64,000 nucleotides of DNA from Rhodococcus qingshengii JCM 15477 (GCF_023221595.1 NZ_CP096563.1:1346501-1410500), one strand, 5' to 3'; shown: positions 43,500-53,842, counted from the first letter of the stretch. The notes: generated by a model from the letters alone, not told the origin. Made by a program: numbers and translations.

Positions 43500-44545
43500 A
43501 AGTTCTGCATGTCACGGAAGCGCTCGGAGGAGGTGTAAGCACCGCGATCTTGAACTATCAGGCGTTGACGCCAGAAATGCATCACTGCGTGATTGCTCGC
43601 GAACGGGCCGGGCAGAGCACATACAATTTCCCCTCCGAACTCAGCGTGACATTGGTACCTGGAAGTTTGGCCGCACTTTTGCTGTCCGCGATTCGTATGG
43701 TGCGCCGGGGAGATTTCGATGTTCTCCACCTGCATTCCAGTCTTGCCGGTCTCGCCCGGATCATCCCGGGGCACCGAGCTGGAATCGTATACACCCCACA
43801 CTGTTACGCATTCGAGCGCACCGACGTCAGTCCCCTGGCGCGGGTACTCTACAAGTCCGTTGAGCGTGGGCTACTCTCGATTCGGCGTCAGTGCGTTGTT
43901 GCCGTGAGTGGACGAGAAGCCGAGTTGACTACGGAGTTGTCGAACTCCTCCACCTCCATCGTGGTCGGCAATGTATCCCCGACCGATCACGGCGCATATT
44001 TGCGCGCAAGCAGCCCTCGGACAGCGGAAGCATCGGCTGAAAGAAGCCGAGTAGTGATGGTGGGAAGGATATTTCCCCAAAAGGATCCCCAACTGTTCGC
44101 CGATATTGCAGCAAGGTTGTCGAGCAGGTTCGAGTTCGTGTGGGTAGGAGACGGCGAAGCCGGGTTGAAAGAAAGTCTCGTGGAATCCGGGGTTCGGGTG
44201 ACGGGCTGGATTCCAGCTGAACAGGTGCTGGATGAAGTGCGCGCCAGTTCGCTGTATCTCCATACCGCGGCCTGGGAGGGCGCTCCGATTTCCGCTGCGG
44301 AAGCCGCCGCGGTCGGTGTCTCGGTGATCAGTCGTGACATCAAAAGTATGGTCTCGCTTGGCTATCCAGTCGCTGGCAATACTGCGGAGTCTCTGTCAAT
44401 GGCCGTCACACATTACTTCGACTGCCTGGACTACCGAACGACTGTTCAAGCCAAGACACAATATTTCAACCGAACAGTGGACGTCATGAGTTCGCGTACA
44501 GCACTCATCGACGCCTATGCATTCGCGATAGGGGCTTCTCGATGA
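43496..44545 (+). CDS. GT4-family glycosyltransferase
   Basis: The 349-residue protein begins MKVLHVTEALGGGVSTAILN, has VVMVGRIFPQKDPQLFADIA (second Rossmann domain) and a WEGAPISAAEAAAVGVSVIS donor-binding block, the signature of retaining GT4 enzymes. It overlaps the polymerase gene and the following GT2 gene by 4 bp each (ATGA). It is part of cluster 1 and probably adds an internal sugar to the repeat unit. The donor sugar cannot be read. Confidence 0.85.
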   Translation: MKVLHVTEALGGGVSTAILNYQALTPEMHHCVIARERAGQSTYNFPSELSVTLVPGSLAALLLSAIRMVRRGDFDVLHLHSSLAGLARIIPGHRAGIVYTPHCYAFERTDVSPLARVLYKSVERGLLSIRRQCVVAVSGREAELTTELSNSSTSIVVGNVSPTDHGAYLRASSPRTAEASAERSRVVMVGRIFPQKDPQLFADIAARLSSRFEFVWVGDGEAGLKESLVESGVRVTGWIPAEQVLDEVRASSLYLHTAAWEGAPISAAEAAAVGVSVISRDIKSMVSLGYPVAGNTAESLSMAVTHYFDCLDYRTTVQAKTQYFNRTVDVMSSRTALIDAYAFAIGASR

Positions 44546-45333
44546 CTTCATCGGTCACCGTCATTACCATCACCAGGAATGATCTTTCGGGGCTGGTCCG
44601 CACGATCGAGAGCGTCCGGGCTCAGAGTGCACAGGGAGTCGAACACATCGTGATCGATGGTGGTTCGACGGATGGAACTGTCGAATACCTTGATTCGTTG
44701 GGTGATTCGTTAGTGTGGAACACAGGCCTCGACAGCGGTCGCTATGACGCAATGAACATCGGTGCGGAACTGGCGAGTGGCGAGTTGCTGTGGTTCATGC
44801 ACTCGTCCGACGTGTTCCATTCATGTGACGTTCTGGAGAGAGTCTCTCGAGATCATCAAGGAGGGGGCGTCTCTTGGCGGTGGGGTTACGGGCTGAGCAA
44901 CATCCACGACTCCGGAAGTTCCATCGGAATCGGTGGCCGTATCCCGTTCAGTCTGTCCCGATTCGCGCTAGGTGGAAACATCATTCCCCATCAAGCATGT
45001 GTGATCGAGAAGTCGCTGCATGTTGAGATCGGCGGTTACGATACCGAATTCGGACTCAGTGCCGACCAACTGTATCTGTTGAAGATGGCGGTCCGATCGC
45101 AACCGCGCGTGTGGACCGAGTTCTTCTGTGACTTTGATTCGGCTGGCGCTGGTTCGGTGCGGGGCATGATGGATCATTACCGGGACATGCGGCGATCACG
45201 CGCCCTGACCGGAATTACAGTCTTCAGGGCGCAGTGGCTCGATTATGCGGTGTCCTTGGGGGTTGCGCTTCTCGCAAAAACCGACCGTGTTCAAAGACGA
45301 GTTCTAGCAGGGGTGACTCCTCGTGTCCGATGA
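44542..45333 (+). CDS. GT2-family glycosyltransferase
   Basis: The 263-residue protein opens SVTVITITRNDLSGLVRTIE, then HIVIDGGSTDGTVEYLDSLG, the GT-A nucleotide and DxD strands (IDGGSTDGT), and has NIIPHQACVIEKSLH at the acceptor side, as in WcaA/ colanic-acid-type GT2 enzymes. It overlaps neighbours by 4 and 11 bp. It extends the repeat unit of cluster 1. Confidence 0.85.
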   Translation: MTSSVTVITITRNDLSGLVRTIESVRAQSAQGVEHIVIDGGSTDGTVEYLDSLGDSLVWNTGLDSGRYDAMNIGAELASGELLWFMHSSDVFHSCDVLERVSRDHQGGGVSWRWGYGLSNIHDSGSSIGIGGRIPFSLSRFALGGNIIPHQACVIEKSLHVEIGGYDTEFGLSADQLYLLKMAVRSQPRVWTEFFCDFDSAGAGSVRGMMDHYRDMRRSRALTGITVFRAQWLDYAVSLGVALLAKTDRVQRRVLAGVTPRVR

Positions 45334-46249
45334 CTATTTGGAACCCACAACGCAATCAAGTGCGGAATTCGCAGTTGTCATACCAGCTTTCAACGCGGAA
45401 GCCACACTTTTGGCGTCAATCGAGAGCGCGCACAATGCGGGCGCTTCGGAAGTCATCGTGGTGGACGACGGATCCACAGACAGTACCGCCGCGTTATGTC
45501 GCGCCCACGATATACGTGTCCTGACGCAGCCAAATGCGGGTGCATACCTCGCGAGACGACGGGGGGCCACGCTCGTCACGGCACCGTACATCGTGTTCCT
45601 GGACGCGGATGATCTTCTGGTCGCACCCGGCATTCACGAGTCCTTGCGTATTCTCTCTGCACAGGCGGACTGCGCAGTCGTCGCTGGACGTGTGATGGCG
45701 AGTCTCCCACGTGGGCGTAGTCGGTTGAACAATCAGTCGTACTCCGAGATCAATACTCGAACCCTGTTGACACAAGGGTATGGTCCGTTTCCACCGGGAG
45801 CGGCGCTGGTTCGGCGTGCCGATTACGAAGCAGCGATTGCGCTGGACGTACCGGAGATCGTCGAGCGTTACGCCGACGACTACGAAATGTTCATTCGTCT
45901 ATCCGTCGTCGGCCGAGTCGTTCAACACAACACCGTTTCCCTCGTGTATTCGATGTACGCAGGCAAATCCATTGGTTCTCCTGAGAAATCGCTGTTGTGC
46001 AAGGAATCGATCAGGGGGCACTACGCGCGACATCTGGGGATCCCAGTTCGGCTGATGAGCGCATCGGCGGTTGCCGCAGCTGCGAACGCACGCATGGGAC
46101 GAGCGTCGTTCGCGCAAGGTTTGTACTGGCGGGGTTGCGTGAAGGTAGCAGTTGCCGCGTGCTACAAGGTACTCGCTCGGATCGGCGACAGCGGTCTGAA
46201 GCAGTCCACAATCGTGTCTGGCGCTGGAACCTCGGAGACACGAGGGTGA
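45323..46249 (+). CDS. GT2-family glycosyltransferase
   Basis: The 308-residue protein has FAVVIPAFNAEATLLASIES, VIVVDDGSTDSTAALCRAHD and YIVFLDADDLLVAPG, giving the GT-A fold with the DxD motif. It starts within the end of the previous GT2 gene and ends at the GTG of the flippase (GTGA). It is a separate glycosyltransferase from its neighbour, with only the family motifs in common, so at least three enzymes of this cluster extend the repeat unit. Confidence 0.85.
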   Translation: MSDDYLEPTTQSSAEFAVVIPAFNAEATLLASIESAHNAGASEVIVVDDGSTDSTAALCRAHDIRVLTQPNAGAYLARRRGATLVTAPYIVFLDADDLLVAPGIHESLRILSAQADCAVVAGRVMASLPRGRSRLNNQSYSEINTRTLLTQGYGPFPPGAALVRRADYEAAIALDVPEIVERYADDYEMFIRLSVVGRVVQHNTVSLVYSMYAGKSIGSPEKSLLCKESIRGHYARHLGIPVRLMSASAVAAAANARMGRASFAQGLYWRGCVKVAVAACYKVLARIGDSGLKQSTIVSGAGTSETRG

Positions 46250-47598
46250 ACACAGTGGTCAGCTCATACGTGAGGTCGGCGAAGTCGATCGACCTGGGCG
46301 GGACCGGGTTCTTTCGACTGGTAGGTCTGCTGGCCGGCGCTTGCGCGAACTTCGCCGTAATAGCAATTCTGTCTCGGGACTACGGCGTCGAGTACTACGC
46401 CTTCTATGCGCTGATGGCGTCCATGTTGAATCTACTTCCCTTCGCGGACTTCGGTATCGGCGCGACCATGGTGAACGCGACAGCAGATTACCGAAGTGGT
46501 GCACTCGATCGGATGTCGTTCCAATCCCATTTTCGGCGGGCGAGTCTGGTCACCGTTCTGGTATCCCTCGCTGTCGCAAGCCTCGCGTTCCTGTTCTATC
46601 AGATGGGGCTGTGGGTGCCAGTTCTAGGCGCAGTCGGTGAGATGGATCATGCGTCGGCGCTGGCCACAGTAGTGATTGTATCTGCGGCAGTTGGTATTCC
46701 ATTGGGTTTGGGGTCACGCATCCTGCAGGGTTGCGGAAAGATGCGCGTTGTCGTTACCGCAGCGTTGATCGGTCCGATCATTCAACTGATCGTGATAGGG
46801 GTTTGTTGGACTACTCAGGCGCCGGCCTACCTGTTTGTTCTGGCACCGTGCGCAGGCTACCTCGCCGTCGGATTTCTTACCCTTGCTCTCGCGCTTCGAT
46901 CGATTTCCGGCGATGAGGGTTCGTTGATCGGCTGGCGTCTTACAAGCCCGGTGCGAGTTCGCATAGCTGAAACGGCGGTTCCGTTTTTTCTCATATCGAT
47001 CGGCATGGTTGTCGGGTTCCAGAGCCATAGGTTGCTGATCTCCACTTTTGGAACGGTCGAAGACGTCGCACAATATTCGGTGGTGGCGCAATTCGCTGGA
47101 CCCCTGCTGGCTATCTTGGGAGTGATGGGCCAGAACTTGTGGTCAAGATATCGCGAGCGATACCGAATCGGGACACTTCGGGTGCGTGAATTCGCCCAGC
47201 ATATAGTACTTCTCGGCACTGTGGGCGCCGTATTTGCGCTTGCTCTGGTCGTCATCAGCTATCCGGGAATTCGGTTTGTCTCGGGTGGAAGTCTTGTCGT
47301 CCCGCTGGCAACCGTTTTGGCCGGAAGTGTTTACATCCTTGTTGTTTCGGTGCATCAGCCGGCGGCGATGTTCCTCATGGACCCGCGAGGACTATGGTTG
47401 CAAGTCCTCTGTGTCTGGCTGAGCGGCCTCGTCGGAATGGTATTGGCAATATCCCTGATTCCTGAACTCGGAGCCGCCGCACTCTACTTGGGACTATCCG
47501 CAGGAATGGTTGTACTCCAGGTTATTCCGTGTATCTATATTTCGGTTCGGCGAATTTCAAGCATGGAGAAGGCGGTGGAGGCAGGCGTGACCGTGTGA
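46246..47598 (+). CDS. Wzx-like oligosaccharide flippase, cluster 1
   Basis: The GTG at 46246 overlaps the preceding stop; the frame continues upstream into the GT2 gene but that part is a shadow. The 450-residue protein has about twelve to fourteen membrane helices of the MATE/MVF type, beginning SIDLGGTGFFRLVGLLAGAC. It should move the lipid-linked repeat unit across the membrane for the Wzy protein. A gap of 46 bp leads to gmd. Confidence 0.82.
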   Translation: MNTVVSSYVRSAKSIDLGGTGFFRLVGLLAGACANFAVIAILSRDYGVEYYAFYALMASMLNLLPFADFGIGATMVNATADYRSGALDRMSFQSHFRRASLVTVLVSLAVASLAFLFYQMGLWVPVLGAVGEMDHASALATVVIVSAAVGIPLGLGSRILQGCGKMRVVVTAALIGPIIQLIVIGVCWTTQAPAYLFVLAPCAGYLAVGFLTLALALRSISGDEGSLIGWRLTSPVRVRIAETAVPFFLISIGMVVGFQSHRLLISTFGTVEDVAQYSVVAQFAGPLLAILGVMGQNLWSRYRERYRIGTLRVREFAQHIVLLGTVGAVFALALVVISYPGIRFVSGGSLVVPLATVLAGSVYILVVSVHQPAAMFLMDPRGLWLQVLCVWLSGLVGMVLAISLIPELGAAALYLGLSAGMVVLQVIPCIYISVRRISSMEKAVEAGVTV

Positions 47599-47644
47599 AT
47601 AGCTGCCCGAAAATCGTGAAGTCGCACATACATGAAGGAGAGAA

Positions 47645-48676
47645 ATGAAGAAGGCACTGATTACCGGAATTACAGGCCAAGACGGTTCATACCTGGCCGA
47701 GCTGTTGTTGAGCAAGGGATACGAGGTCCACGGACTTATTCGTAGATCGTCCACGTTCAATACGGCTCGAATCGATCACATGTATGTGGATCCCCACACG
47801 CCGGATGCAAAACTGTTCCTTCATTACGGAGATCTCAGCGACGGGGCGCGTTTGGTCACTCTTCTCGCACAGATACGCCCGGACGAGGTCTACAACCTCG
47901 CAGCGCAGTCACATGTACGGGTAAGTTTCGACGAGCCCGAACATACCGGAGACACGACGGGAATCGGGTCGATCAGGTTGCTCGAAGCAGTCCGGATGGC
48001 TGGTCTCGAATGCAGGTTCTACCAGGCGTCCAGTTCCGAGATGTTCGGTGCGACACCGCCTCCGCAGGACGAGCAGACTCCCTTCTATCCGCGATCGCCG
48101 TACGGTGCGGCGAAGGTGTACTCGTACTGGATCACCAAGAACTACCGCGAGGCGTACGGGATCTTTGCCGTGAACGGAATTCTGTTCAACCACGAATCTC
48201 CGCGGCGAGGCGAAACATTCGTAACTCGCAAGATCACGCGAGCGGTGGCGCGGATCAAGGCCGGCCTGGAAAACGATTTGTACATGGGTAATCTCGATGC
48301 AATCCGCGACTGGGGTTACGCGCCGGAGTACGTGGAGGGAATGTGGAGGATGCTTCAGGCCGACGAGCCGGACGATTACGTGCTCGCGACAGGCGGTAAC
48401 TACTCGGTCAAGGATTTCCTGACGGTGGCCTTCGAGCACGCCGGTTTGAACTGGGAAGATCATGTGCGCTTCGACGAGCGCTATCTGCGGCCGACGGAAG
48501 TAGATGCGTTGATCGGAGATGCAGGTAAGGCGGAGCAGAAGCTCGGCTGGAAGGCGACTGTACATACTCCCGAGCTGGCTCGAATCATGGTCGATGCGGA
48601 CATCGAGGCTCTGAAGTGTGAGGGCAAGCCCTGGATCGACCGCCCGAACCTGGTGGATTGGGAGCACGCTCGATGA
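47645..48676 (+). CDS. gmd: GDP-mannose 4,6-dehydratase, copy 1
   Basis: GGAGAG precedes the ATG. The 343-residue protein has the NAD-binding [19 protein letters not shown], the SSSEMFG serine region and [12 protein letters not shown] (Tyr-x3-Lys catalytic pair), standard for GMD. It converts GDP-mannose to GDP-4-keto-6-deoxymannose, the first step to GDP-fucose or GDP-rhamnose. It is of equal length to copy 2 at 62.9 kb, from which it differs at about 37 positions counted by eye. It overlaps the following fcl gene by ATGA. Confidence 0.95.
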   Translation: MKKALITGITGQDGSYLAELLLSKGYEVHGLIRRSSTFNTARIDHMYVDPHTPDAKLFLHYGDLSDGARLVTLLAQIRPDEVYNLAAQSHVRVSFDEPEHTGDTTGIGSIRLLEAVRMAGLECRFYQASSSEMFGATPPPQDEQTPFYPRSPYGAAKVYSYWITKNYREAYGIFAVNGILFNHESPRRGETFVTRKITRAVARIKAGLENDLYMGNLDAIRDWGYAPEYVEGMWRMLQADEPDDYVLATGGNYSVKDFLTVAFEHAGLNWEDHVRFDERYLRPTEVDALIGDAGKAEQKLGWKATVHTPELARIMVDADIEALKCEGKPWIDRPNLVDWEHAR

Positions 48677-49641
48677 CGGGGGAGTACGCGCAGAAGTCCC
48701 TCGATCGGAACGATGCGGTGTACGTCGCGGGCCATCGTGGACTCGTGGGTTCAGCGATCTGGCGTCGTTTGGAGGCCGACGGTTTCAATCGCCTTGTCGG
48801 TCGCACGTCCGCCGAACTCGATCTTCGCGACCGCGGTGCCGTGTTCGAGTTCTTCGCCGCCGAGAGGCCGAAGAACGTGGTCCTCGCGGCAGCCAAGGTG
48901 GGCGGGATACTGGCGAACAGCACACTGCCGGTGGACTTCATCTCCGACAACCTTCGCATCCAGGTGAACGTGATGGACGCGGCGGCCGAGTTCGACGTAG
49001 ATCGCCTGCTGTTCCTCGGATCATCCTGCATCTACCCGAAATTCGCTCCTCAACCGATTCGCGAAGAATATTTGCTGACCGGTCATTTGGAACCGACGAA
49101 CGATGCATATGCCATCGCCAAGATCGCGGGAATCCTGCAGGTACAGGCTGTTCGAAAGCAGTTCGGGCGTCCGTGGATCGCCGCGATGCCGACCAATCTC
49201 TACGGCCCGGGTGACAACTTCTCTGCCAAGGGCTCTCATGTGCTGCCAGCCCTCATCAGACGCTTCGACGACGCGCGCCGTGATGGAGCTGCTTCAGTCG
49301 TGAACTGGGGCAGCGGGACGCCGAGGCGCGAGTTTCTCCACGTCGACGACATGGCGGATGCCTGCCTTCATTTGCTCGACCACTATGACGGAGCAGAACA
49401 CGTCAATGTTGGTACAGGCGAGGACCAGAGCATCGCGGAGATCTCTGCGATCGTGGCGGACGAGATCGGGTTCGACGGCGAGATCGAATGGGATCATTCG
49501 AAACCTGACGGGACGCCGCGGAAGTTGCTTGACATCGGGAAGCTTCGAGATTTGGGGTGGCAGCCCAAGATTGATCTTCGTGCGGGGATCGCATCGACCG
49601 TGGAGTGGTATCGACAGAACGTCGATTCGATCAGGACATGA
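48673..49641 (+). CDS. fcl: GDP-L-fucose synthase
   Basis: The ATG at 48673 overlaps the gmd stop as ATGA. The 322-residue protein has [18 protein letters not shown] (Rossmann motif), [17 protein letters not shown], and [11 protein letters not shown] (Tyr-x3-Lys), typical of the epimerase/reductase that makes GDP-L-fucose. Together with gmd it supplies GDP-fucose to the cluster. A second, truncated copy begins at the right edge of the window. Confidence 0.95.
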   Translation: MTGEYAQKSLDRNDAVYVAGHRGLVGSAIWRRLEADGFNRLVGRTSAELDLRDRGAVFEFFAAERPKNVVLAAAKVGGILANSTLPVDFISDNLRIQVNVMDAAAEFDVDRLLFLGSSCIYPKFAPQPIREEYLLTGHLEPTNDAYAIAKIAGILQVQAVRKQFGRPWIAAMPTNLYGPGDNFSAKGSHVLPALIRRFDDARRDGAASVVNWGSGTPRREFLHVDDMADACLHLLDHYDGAEHVNVGTGEDQSIAEISAIVADEIGFDGEIEWDHSKPDGTPRKLLDIGKLRDLGWQPKIDLRAGIASTVEWYRQNVDSIRT

Positions 49642-49693
49642 AGTACTACAGCATTATTCGACGTAAACTCGACTTCGACAGGCAGACATCGTT

Positions 49694-51019
49694 ATGACTT
49701 CTCGTATTGCGGTATTCGGCACAGGCTACCTCGGGGCGACACACGCAGCTTGCATGGCCGAGTTGGGTCACGAGGTTCTCGGGGTGGATGTTGATCCGAA
49801 CAAGCTCGCTATGCTCGAAGCTGGGGAGGTTCCTTTCTACGAACCGGGACTCGAGGAAGTACTGCGCCGCAACATAGCCGCGGGACGTCTTCGATTCACG
49901 GCTTCCTACGAGGAGGCCGCAGAGTTCGCCGACATCCACTTCCTCGGCGTCGGTACGCCGCAGAAGAAGGGGGAGTTCGCGGCCGACATGCGTTTTGTCG
50001 ATTCGGTGATCGAGACACTCGCACCCCTCTTGACCAGGCCGACCGTAATCTTCGGGAAATCAACTGTGCCAGTCGGTACAGCAGAGCGATTGGGTGCGCG
50101 GGCACGGGAACTGGCGCCTGCCGGACAAGACGTGGAGGTGGCGTGGAACCCGGAATTTCTCCGGGAAGGCTACGCGGTGAAAGACACGCTTCACCCGGAC
50201 CGGCTTGTGCTCGGGGTCGACCGCAATCGACCCGGACGTGCGGAATCGATTGCGCGTGAAGTGTACGAGCAACTCTTGAACGAAGGTATTCCCTTTGTTG
50301 TGACCGACCTTGCGACTTCGGAGTTGGTCAAAGCATCAGCCAATGCATTTCTGGCAACGAAGATCTCGTTCATCAATGCGATCTCGGAGGTGTGCGAGGC
50401 TTCAGGTGCGGATGTGACCGTTCTTGCCGATGCCATCGGCCATGACGAGAGAATTGGTAGGCGATTCCTCAACGCCGGAATCGGTTTCGGTGGGGGCTGC
50501 TTACCGAAGGACATCCGTGCTTTCATGGCACGTGCTGGTGAGCTGGGAGCAGATCAAGCACTCACATTCCTACGCGAAGTCGACAATATCAACATGCGTC
50601 GTCGTACTCGGATGGTCGAACTGGCTCGAGAAGCGTGTGGTTCTCTACTCGGAGCCAATGTGGCGGTTCTCGGTGCAGCCTTCAAGCCTGACTCCGACGA
50701 CGTGCGCGACTCACCTGCGCTGAACGTTGCCGGGCAGATTCAGCTGCAAGGCGCTGCCGTCAATGTCTATGACCCGAAGGCGATGGGAAACTCGAAGGCG
50801 TTGTTCCCCACCCTCACTTACACTTCGAGCGCACTTGAAGCGTGTGCAGGCGCTGATGTCGTCTTGGTTCTGACCGAGTGGGCCGAGTTTCGAAAGTTGT
50901 TGCCGTCGGACCTCGAACCTGTCGTCCGCAAGAAGGTCATCATCGACGGACGTAACTGTCTGGAACCGACCACCTGGCGCGACGCAGGGTGGACCTACCG
51001 AGGTCTCGGAAGGCCGTAA
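49694..51019 (+). CDS. ugd: UDP-glucose 6-dehydrogenase
   Basis: The 441-residue protein has the N-terminal Rossmann motif IAVFGTGYLGATHAACMAEL, the FGKSTVPVGTAERLG loop and the active-site Cys in GIGFGGGCLPKDIRAFM, then the C-terminal domain with LGAAFKPDSDDVRDSPALNV. It oxidises UDP-glucose to UDP-glucuronic acid using NAD and so gives acidic residues to the polysaccharide. It sits after gmd-fcl and relies on GalU at 33 kb for substrate. Confidence 0.95.
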   Translation: MTSRIAVFGTGYLGATHAACMAELGHEVLGVDVDPNKLAMLEAGEVPFYEPGLEEVLRRNIAAGRLRFTASYEEAAEFADIHFLGVGTPQKKGEFAADMRFVDSVIETLAPLLTRPTVIFGKSTVPVGTAERLGARARELAPAGQDVEVAWNPEFLREGYAVKDTLHPDRLVLGVDRNRPGRAESIAREVYEQLLNEGIPFVVTDLATSELVKASANAFLATKISFINAISEVCEASGADVTVLADAIGHDERIGRRFLNAGIGFGGGCLPKDIRAFMARAGELGADQALTFLREVDNINMRRRTRMVELAREACGSLLGANVAVLGAAFKPDSDDVRDSPALNVAGQIQLQGAAVNVYDPKAMGNSKALFPTLTYTSSALEACAGADVVLVLTEWAEFRKLLPSDLEPVVRKKVIIDGRNCLEPTTWRDAGWTYRGLGRP

Positions 51020-51081
51020 ACCGGTGAAACCTTCACGGAGGGTGGGTGTTGTAGGCATCGAGGGGAAGTGGCCGCGTGCCC

Positions 51082-51094
51082 GGGACCAAAGTCC
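51082..51094. promoter_or_regulatory. DosR-box-like palindrome
   Basis: GGGACCAAAGTCC matches the core of the DosR consensus GGGACTWWAGTCCC (half sites GGGAC and GTCC). It is 577 bp before the next gene start, so its target is unclear. Confidence 0.35.
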
Positions 51095-51402
51095 GTCAGC
51101 GAGCGAGCTGTGGCCGGGGGAGATGCTGGGATAGCCGCTCGTGCATCACAGGGTGAGGGGCATGTTGCCTTGTTCGGTTGGTATGCATCGACTTCCGGCG
51201 GCAAGTTGCGTAGTTGGTCGTCGACGGACGTTAGTCCTACGGCCCGCTGTGGTATATGACCCTTTCATGGTCGGCACAGTCGACTGACGATGTCTAGGAA
51301 GTTTCGAGGCTCCGTTGCGGTGGTGAAAAGACCAATGACGCAGTAGAGTTCAGCCTGGCTGCACGTTGTGTCTGCTCTGCGCGATGTGTGAGTGGGCCCG
51401 AT

Positions 51403-51435
51403 GTCAGTGTCGCGGGTTTGTCAGTGTCGCGTGTT
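51403..51435. repeat. Tandem repeat upstream of the Wzz/kinase gene
   Basis: Two adjacent units share GTCAGTGTCGCG then GTTT/GTT, repeated without a gap. It may be a regulatory binding array. Confidence 0.5.
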
Positions 51436-51658
51436 CGCCACTTCCCGATCATGCATCGGCCAGGAAGTGAGATGTGTGAGATGCCGTGAAGGCCTCTCCC
51501 CCCTGGCTGTTTCGGCAAATACCTCGCGCTGTGACGCAGGGACACGCGATAGAAGATTGGCTGCCTCGTTCAGCCTGCATTGAGTGCAGCGGCTCGACAG
51601 CGGCTGTCGATTACTACTCGAAGACGTGATACGTGTTCGAGCCGAAGGAGATTCGACG

Positions 51659-53104
51659 ATGGATGTACGGGACTACCTGAAGATTTTGCAGGCACGGTGG
51701 AAGATAGTCGCTGTCGTCACTGTGGTCGTGATCTTGGGCGCATTGGGCGCCTCGTTGATTGCCACGCCGATCTACCAGGCTTCCACGCGCCTGTTCGTGT
51801 CGACTTCTACCGGAACAACCGTGAACGAGGCTTACCAAGGTAACCAGCTCTCACAGCAGTTGGTCACTTCCTACGCCAAGCTCCTTACCGGCGAGACACT
51901 GGCACAGAGAACGATCGATTCAGTCGGGCCCGATCGACTCGGCGGGCTTTCCGCTGCGGAGATTTCGTCCAAGGTGACCGCCACATCGGCGCCGGATACA
52001 GTCCTGCTCGATTTGAGCGTGCAAGATGCGTCGCCTGAACTGGCACGTGAAATCGCAAATGCGCTCTCGGACGAGTTTGTCGTGATGGTCAAAGATCTGG
52101 GTACGCCCGCAAATGGTGGCACAGCACCTGCGCGCGTCGTTGTCGAACAGCGAGCACAAACTCCCGCGGAACCGGTGTCGCCGAAGACTTCGCGGAACGT
52201 GGCGCTCGGTGCCGCGATCGGGCTTCTGCTGGGGATCGGGTTGGCTGTGGTGCGTGATCGCCTGGACAACACCGTCAAAGAGCGCAAGGTGGTCGAAGAC
52301 ATCGCCGGCGCGGCGATGGTGGGAACAATTCCGTTCGACAAGGAACGCGAAGTTCATCAAGCGATCAACTTCCACGAGGGCAACTCCGCAAGTGCCGAGG
52401 CGTACCGCGAGCTGCGAACCAATCTGCAGTTCCTGGCCGTGGATCGCCCACCGAGTGTCATCGTCGTTACGAGTTCTCTTCCCTCCGAGGGAAAGACCAC
52501 GACTGCGGTGAACATCGCACTTGTGTTGGCCGAGGCAGGCAAGAAGGTGTGTCTCGTCGAAGGTGACCTCCGTAAGCCTCGCGTTTCGAAGTATCTGGGA
52601 CTTATCGGAAGCGTTGGTCTGAGCTCGGTCCTGGCCGGGCAAGCAGATCTCGACGACGTACTTCAAGTCACGAGCAATGCTGACCTGACGGTTCTTGCCT
52701 CAGGTCCGATTCCCCCGAACCCGAGCGAACTTCTGGGCACTGACACTGCCCATGCGGTCTTTACCGATCTCCGCAGAAGGTTCGACTACGTCATCATCGA
52801 CGCCTCGCCGTTGCTTCCGGTTACGGATGCTGCAGTTCTTTCAGCGCTGGCGGACGGTGCGCTAGTGATTGCTCGTCACGGCACGACGAAGAGGGAACAG
52901 CTGAGCAGGGCGGTCGGCAATCTCCACAGTGTGGGCGCGACGATTCTCGGTACTGTCATCACGATGACCCCGCTGAACGGTCGTGGTGTCTACGAGTACA
53001 AGTACTACTACGATTCCGATCCGGTTGTCGCTGACGTGGCCGTGGAAGGGTCCGTGGACAGCAATCCAGTCGGCGAACGAAAGGTCACGTCGACAGTCAT
53101 CTGA
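51659..53104 (+). CDS. Wzz-type chain-length regulator fused to BY-kinase
   Basis: The ATG at 51659 follows AAGGAG. The 481-residue protein has membrane helices at about 16-36 and 183-198 enclosing an extracytoplasmic Wzz domain, then a bacterial tyrosine kinase domain: Walker A SLPSEGKTTT (about 273-282), VCLVEGDLRKP (A', first Asp replaced by Glu) and Walker B FDYVIIDASP (about 385-394), ending in a Tyr cluster near 445-451 (YEYKYYYD). Such proteins control polysaccharide chain length and export. It sits between the two clusters with no phosphatase gene beside it. Confidence 0.9.
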   Translation: MDVRDYLKILQARWKIVAVVTVVVILGALGASLIATPIYQASTRLFVSTSTGTTVNEAYQGNQLSQQLVTSYAKLLTGETLAQRTIDSVGPDRLGGLSAAEISSKVTATSAPDTVLLDLSVQDASPELAREIANALSDEFVVMVKDLGTPANGGTAPARVVVEQRAQTPAEPVSPKTSRNVALGAAIGLLLGIGLAVVRDRLDNTVKERKVVEDIAGAAMVGTIPFDKEREVHQAINFHEGNSASAEAYRELRTNLQFLAVDRPPSVIVVTSSLPSEGKTTTAVNIALVLAEAGKKVCLVEGDLRKPRVSKYLGLIGSVGLSSVLAGQADLDDVLQVTSNADLTVLASGPIPPNPSELLGTDTAHAVFTDLRRRFDYVIIDASPLLPVTDAAVLSALADGALVIARHGTTKREQLSRAVGNLHSVGATILGTVITMTPLNGRGVYEYKYYYDSDPVVADVAVEGSVDSNPVGERKVTSTVI

Positions 53105-53135
53105 CCTGGTCGTACGTTAAATCCCGACGCCTCAC

Positions 53136-53165
53136 AGGGCCCTCGAGCAATGCTCGAGGGCCCTT
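53136..53165 (+). terminator. Strong hairpin terminator
   Basis: AGGGCCCTCGAGCA (53136-53149) pairs with TGCTCGAGGGCCCTT (53151-53165), followed by CTCT. It ends the Wzz/kinase transcription unit 32 bp past its stop. Confidence 0.85.
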
Positions 53166-53389
53166 CTCTGTGTGGCGAATCGGACGCAATTCTCTAGTCG
53201 GGTCCTCTGAGTCTGCGACGCGCAGTGCGGAATACGGGTTCATCGGCCGTCGCAGTAATCGGGTAGGCACGGGCATGCGGGATGTGACGCTGCGGTCTGA
53301 GCTGTCCCTGCTTGACCAGTGCCTCTATGACTGTCGATCTGGTTGCGCCCGACGGGGCCTTGGGCGTCTTGGTTGGAATCGCGTAGCGA

Positions 53390-53820
53390 GTGTGGCGGAC
53401 CGCAGGCGGACCAGCCCGATTCGGCCTCGAGAGTTTCGCAACGCCTAGATGTCGATCTGGCATCCCTCGATGGATTTGGACAGCGGGTGCGGGGGTTGTC
53501 GGCCAGCTGCGACTCAGCATGAACGAGTTCTTGGCCGATGTCGGTGGTCATATCGGCCACGGGTCCGTCGGTCGGAGGGCCGGAAAGGGATAGCGTCGAC
53601 TGCTCTGGGTGAGGCGCTCGCGTATGTCGGCGACCCGGTGGGGCTCAGTCGCGTCCTGGTTACCTGCGACGAAAGGAACCCGGTTTCGCGTAAGGCAATC
53701 GAAGCGTGCGGGGGTTTACTCGAGAGCGTGCGCCCAGCTGATCAGTTGTCCCGCAATGTCGGTTGTTCGAGAGACACGCTCCGCTACTGGGTGCGAACGA
53801 GCGTGTCGAGCGTCCGTTGA
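53390..53820 (+). pseudogene. Frameshifted GNAT acetyltransferase
   Basis: One frame reads GVVGQLRLSMNEFLADVGGH then IGHGSVGRRAGKG and stops at 53591-53593; the next frame continues with IASTALGEALAYVGDPVGLS, RVLVTCDERNPVSRKAIEAC and GGLLESV...LRYWV to 53820. Together they match the order of a GNAT domain (acceptor strand, pantetheine loop, TCDxxNxxSRKxIE helix, CoA end). A frameshift near 53580-53600 and a missing N-terminal part make it a pseudogene. It may mark a rearrangement between the clusters. Confidence 0.75.
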
Positions 53821-53842
53821 CCCTACACGGCCACACACGTTT

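Larger units (their letters stand above)
51020..51658. other. Long intergenic region between cluster 1 and the Wzz/kinase gene
   Basis: No gene is supported in this 639-bp gap. It holds a 13-bp DosR-box-like dyad (GGGACCAAAGTCC at 51082-51094) and a two-copy 16-17 bp tandem repeat (GTCAGTGTCGCGGGTTT and GTCAGTGTCGCGTGTT at 51403-51435). The Wzz/kinase promoter should be in the 3' half. Confidence 0.5.
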
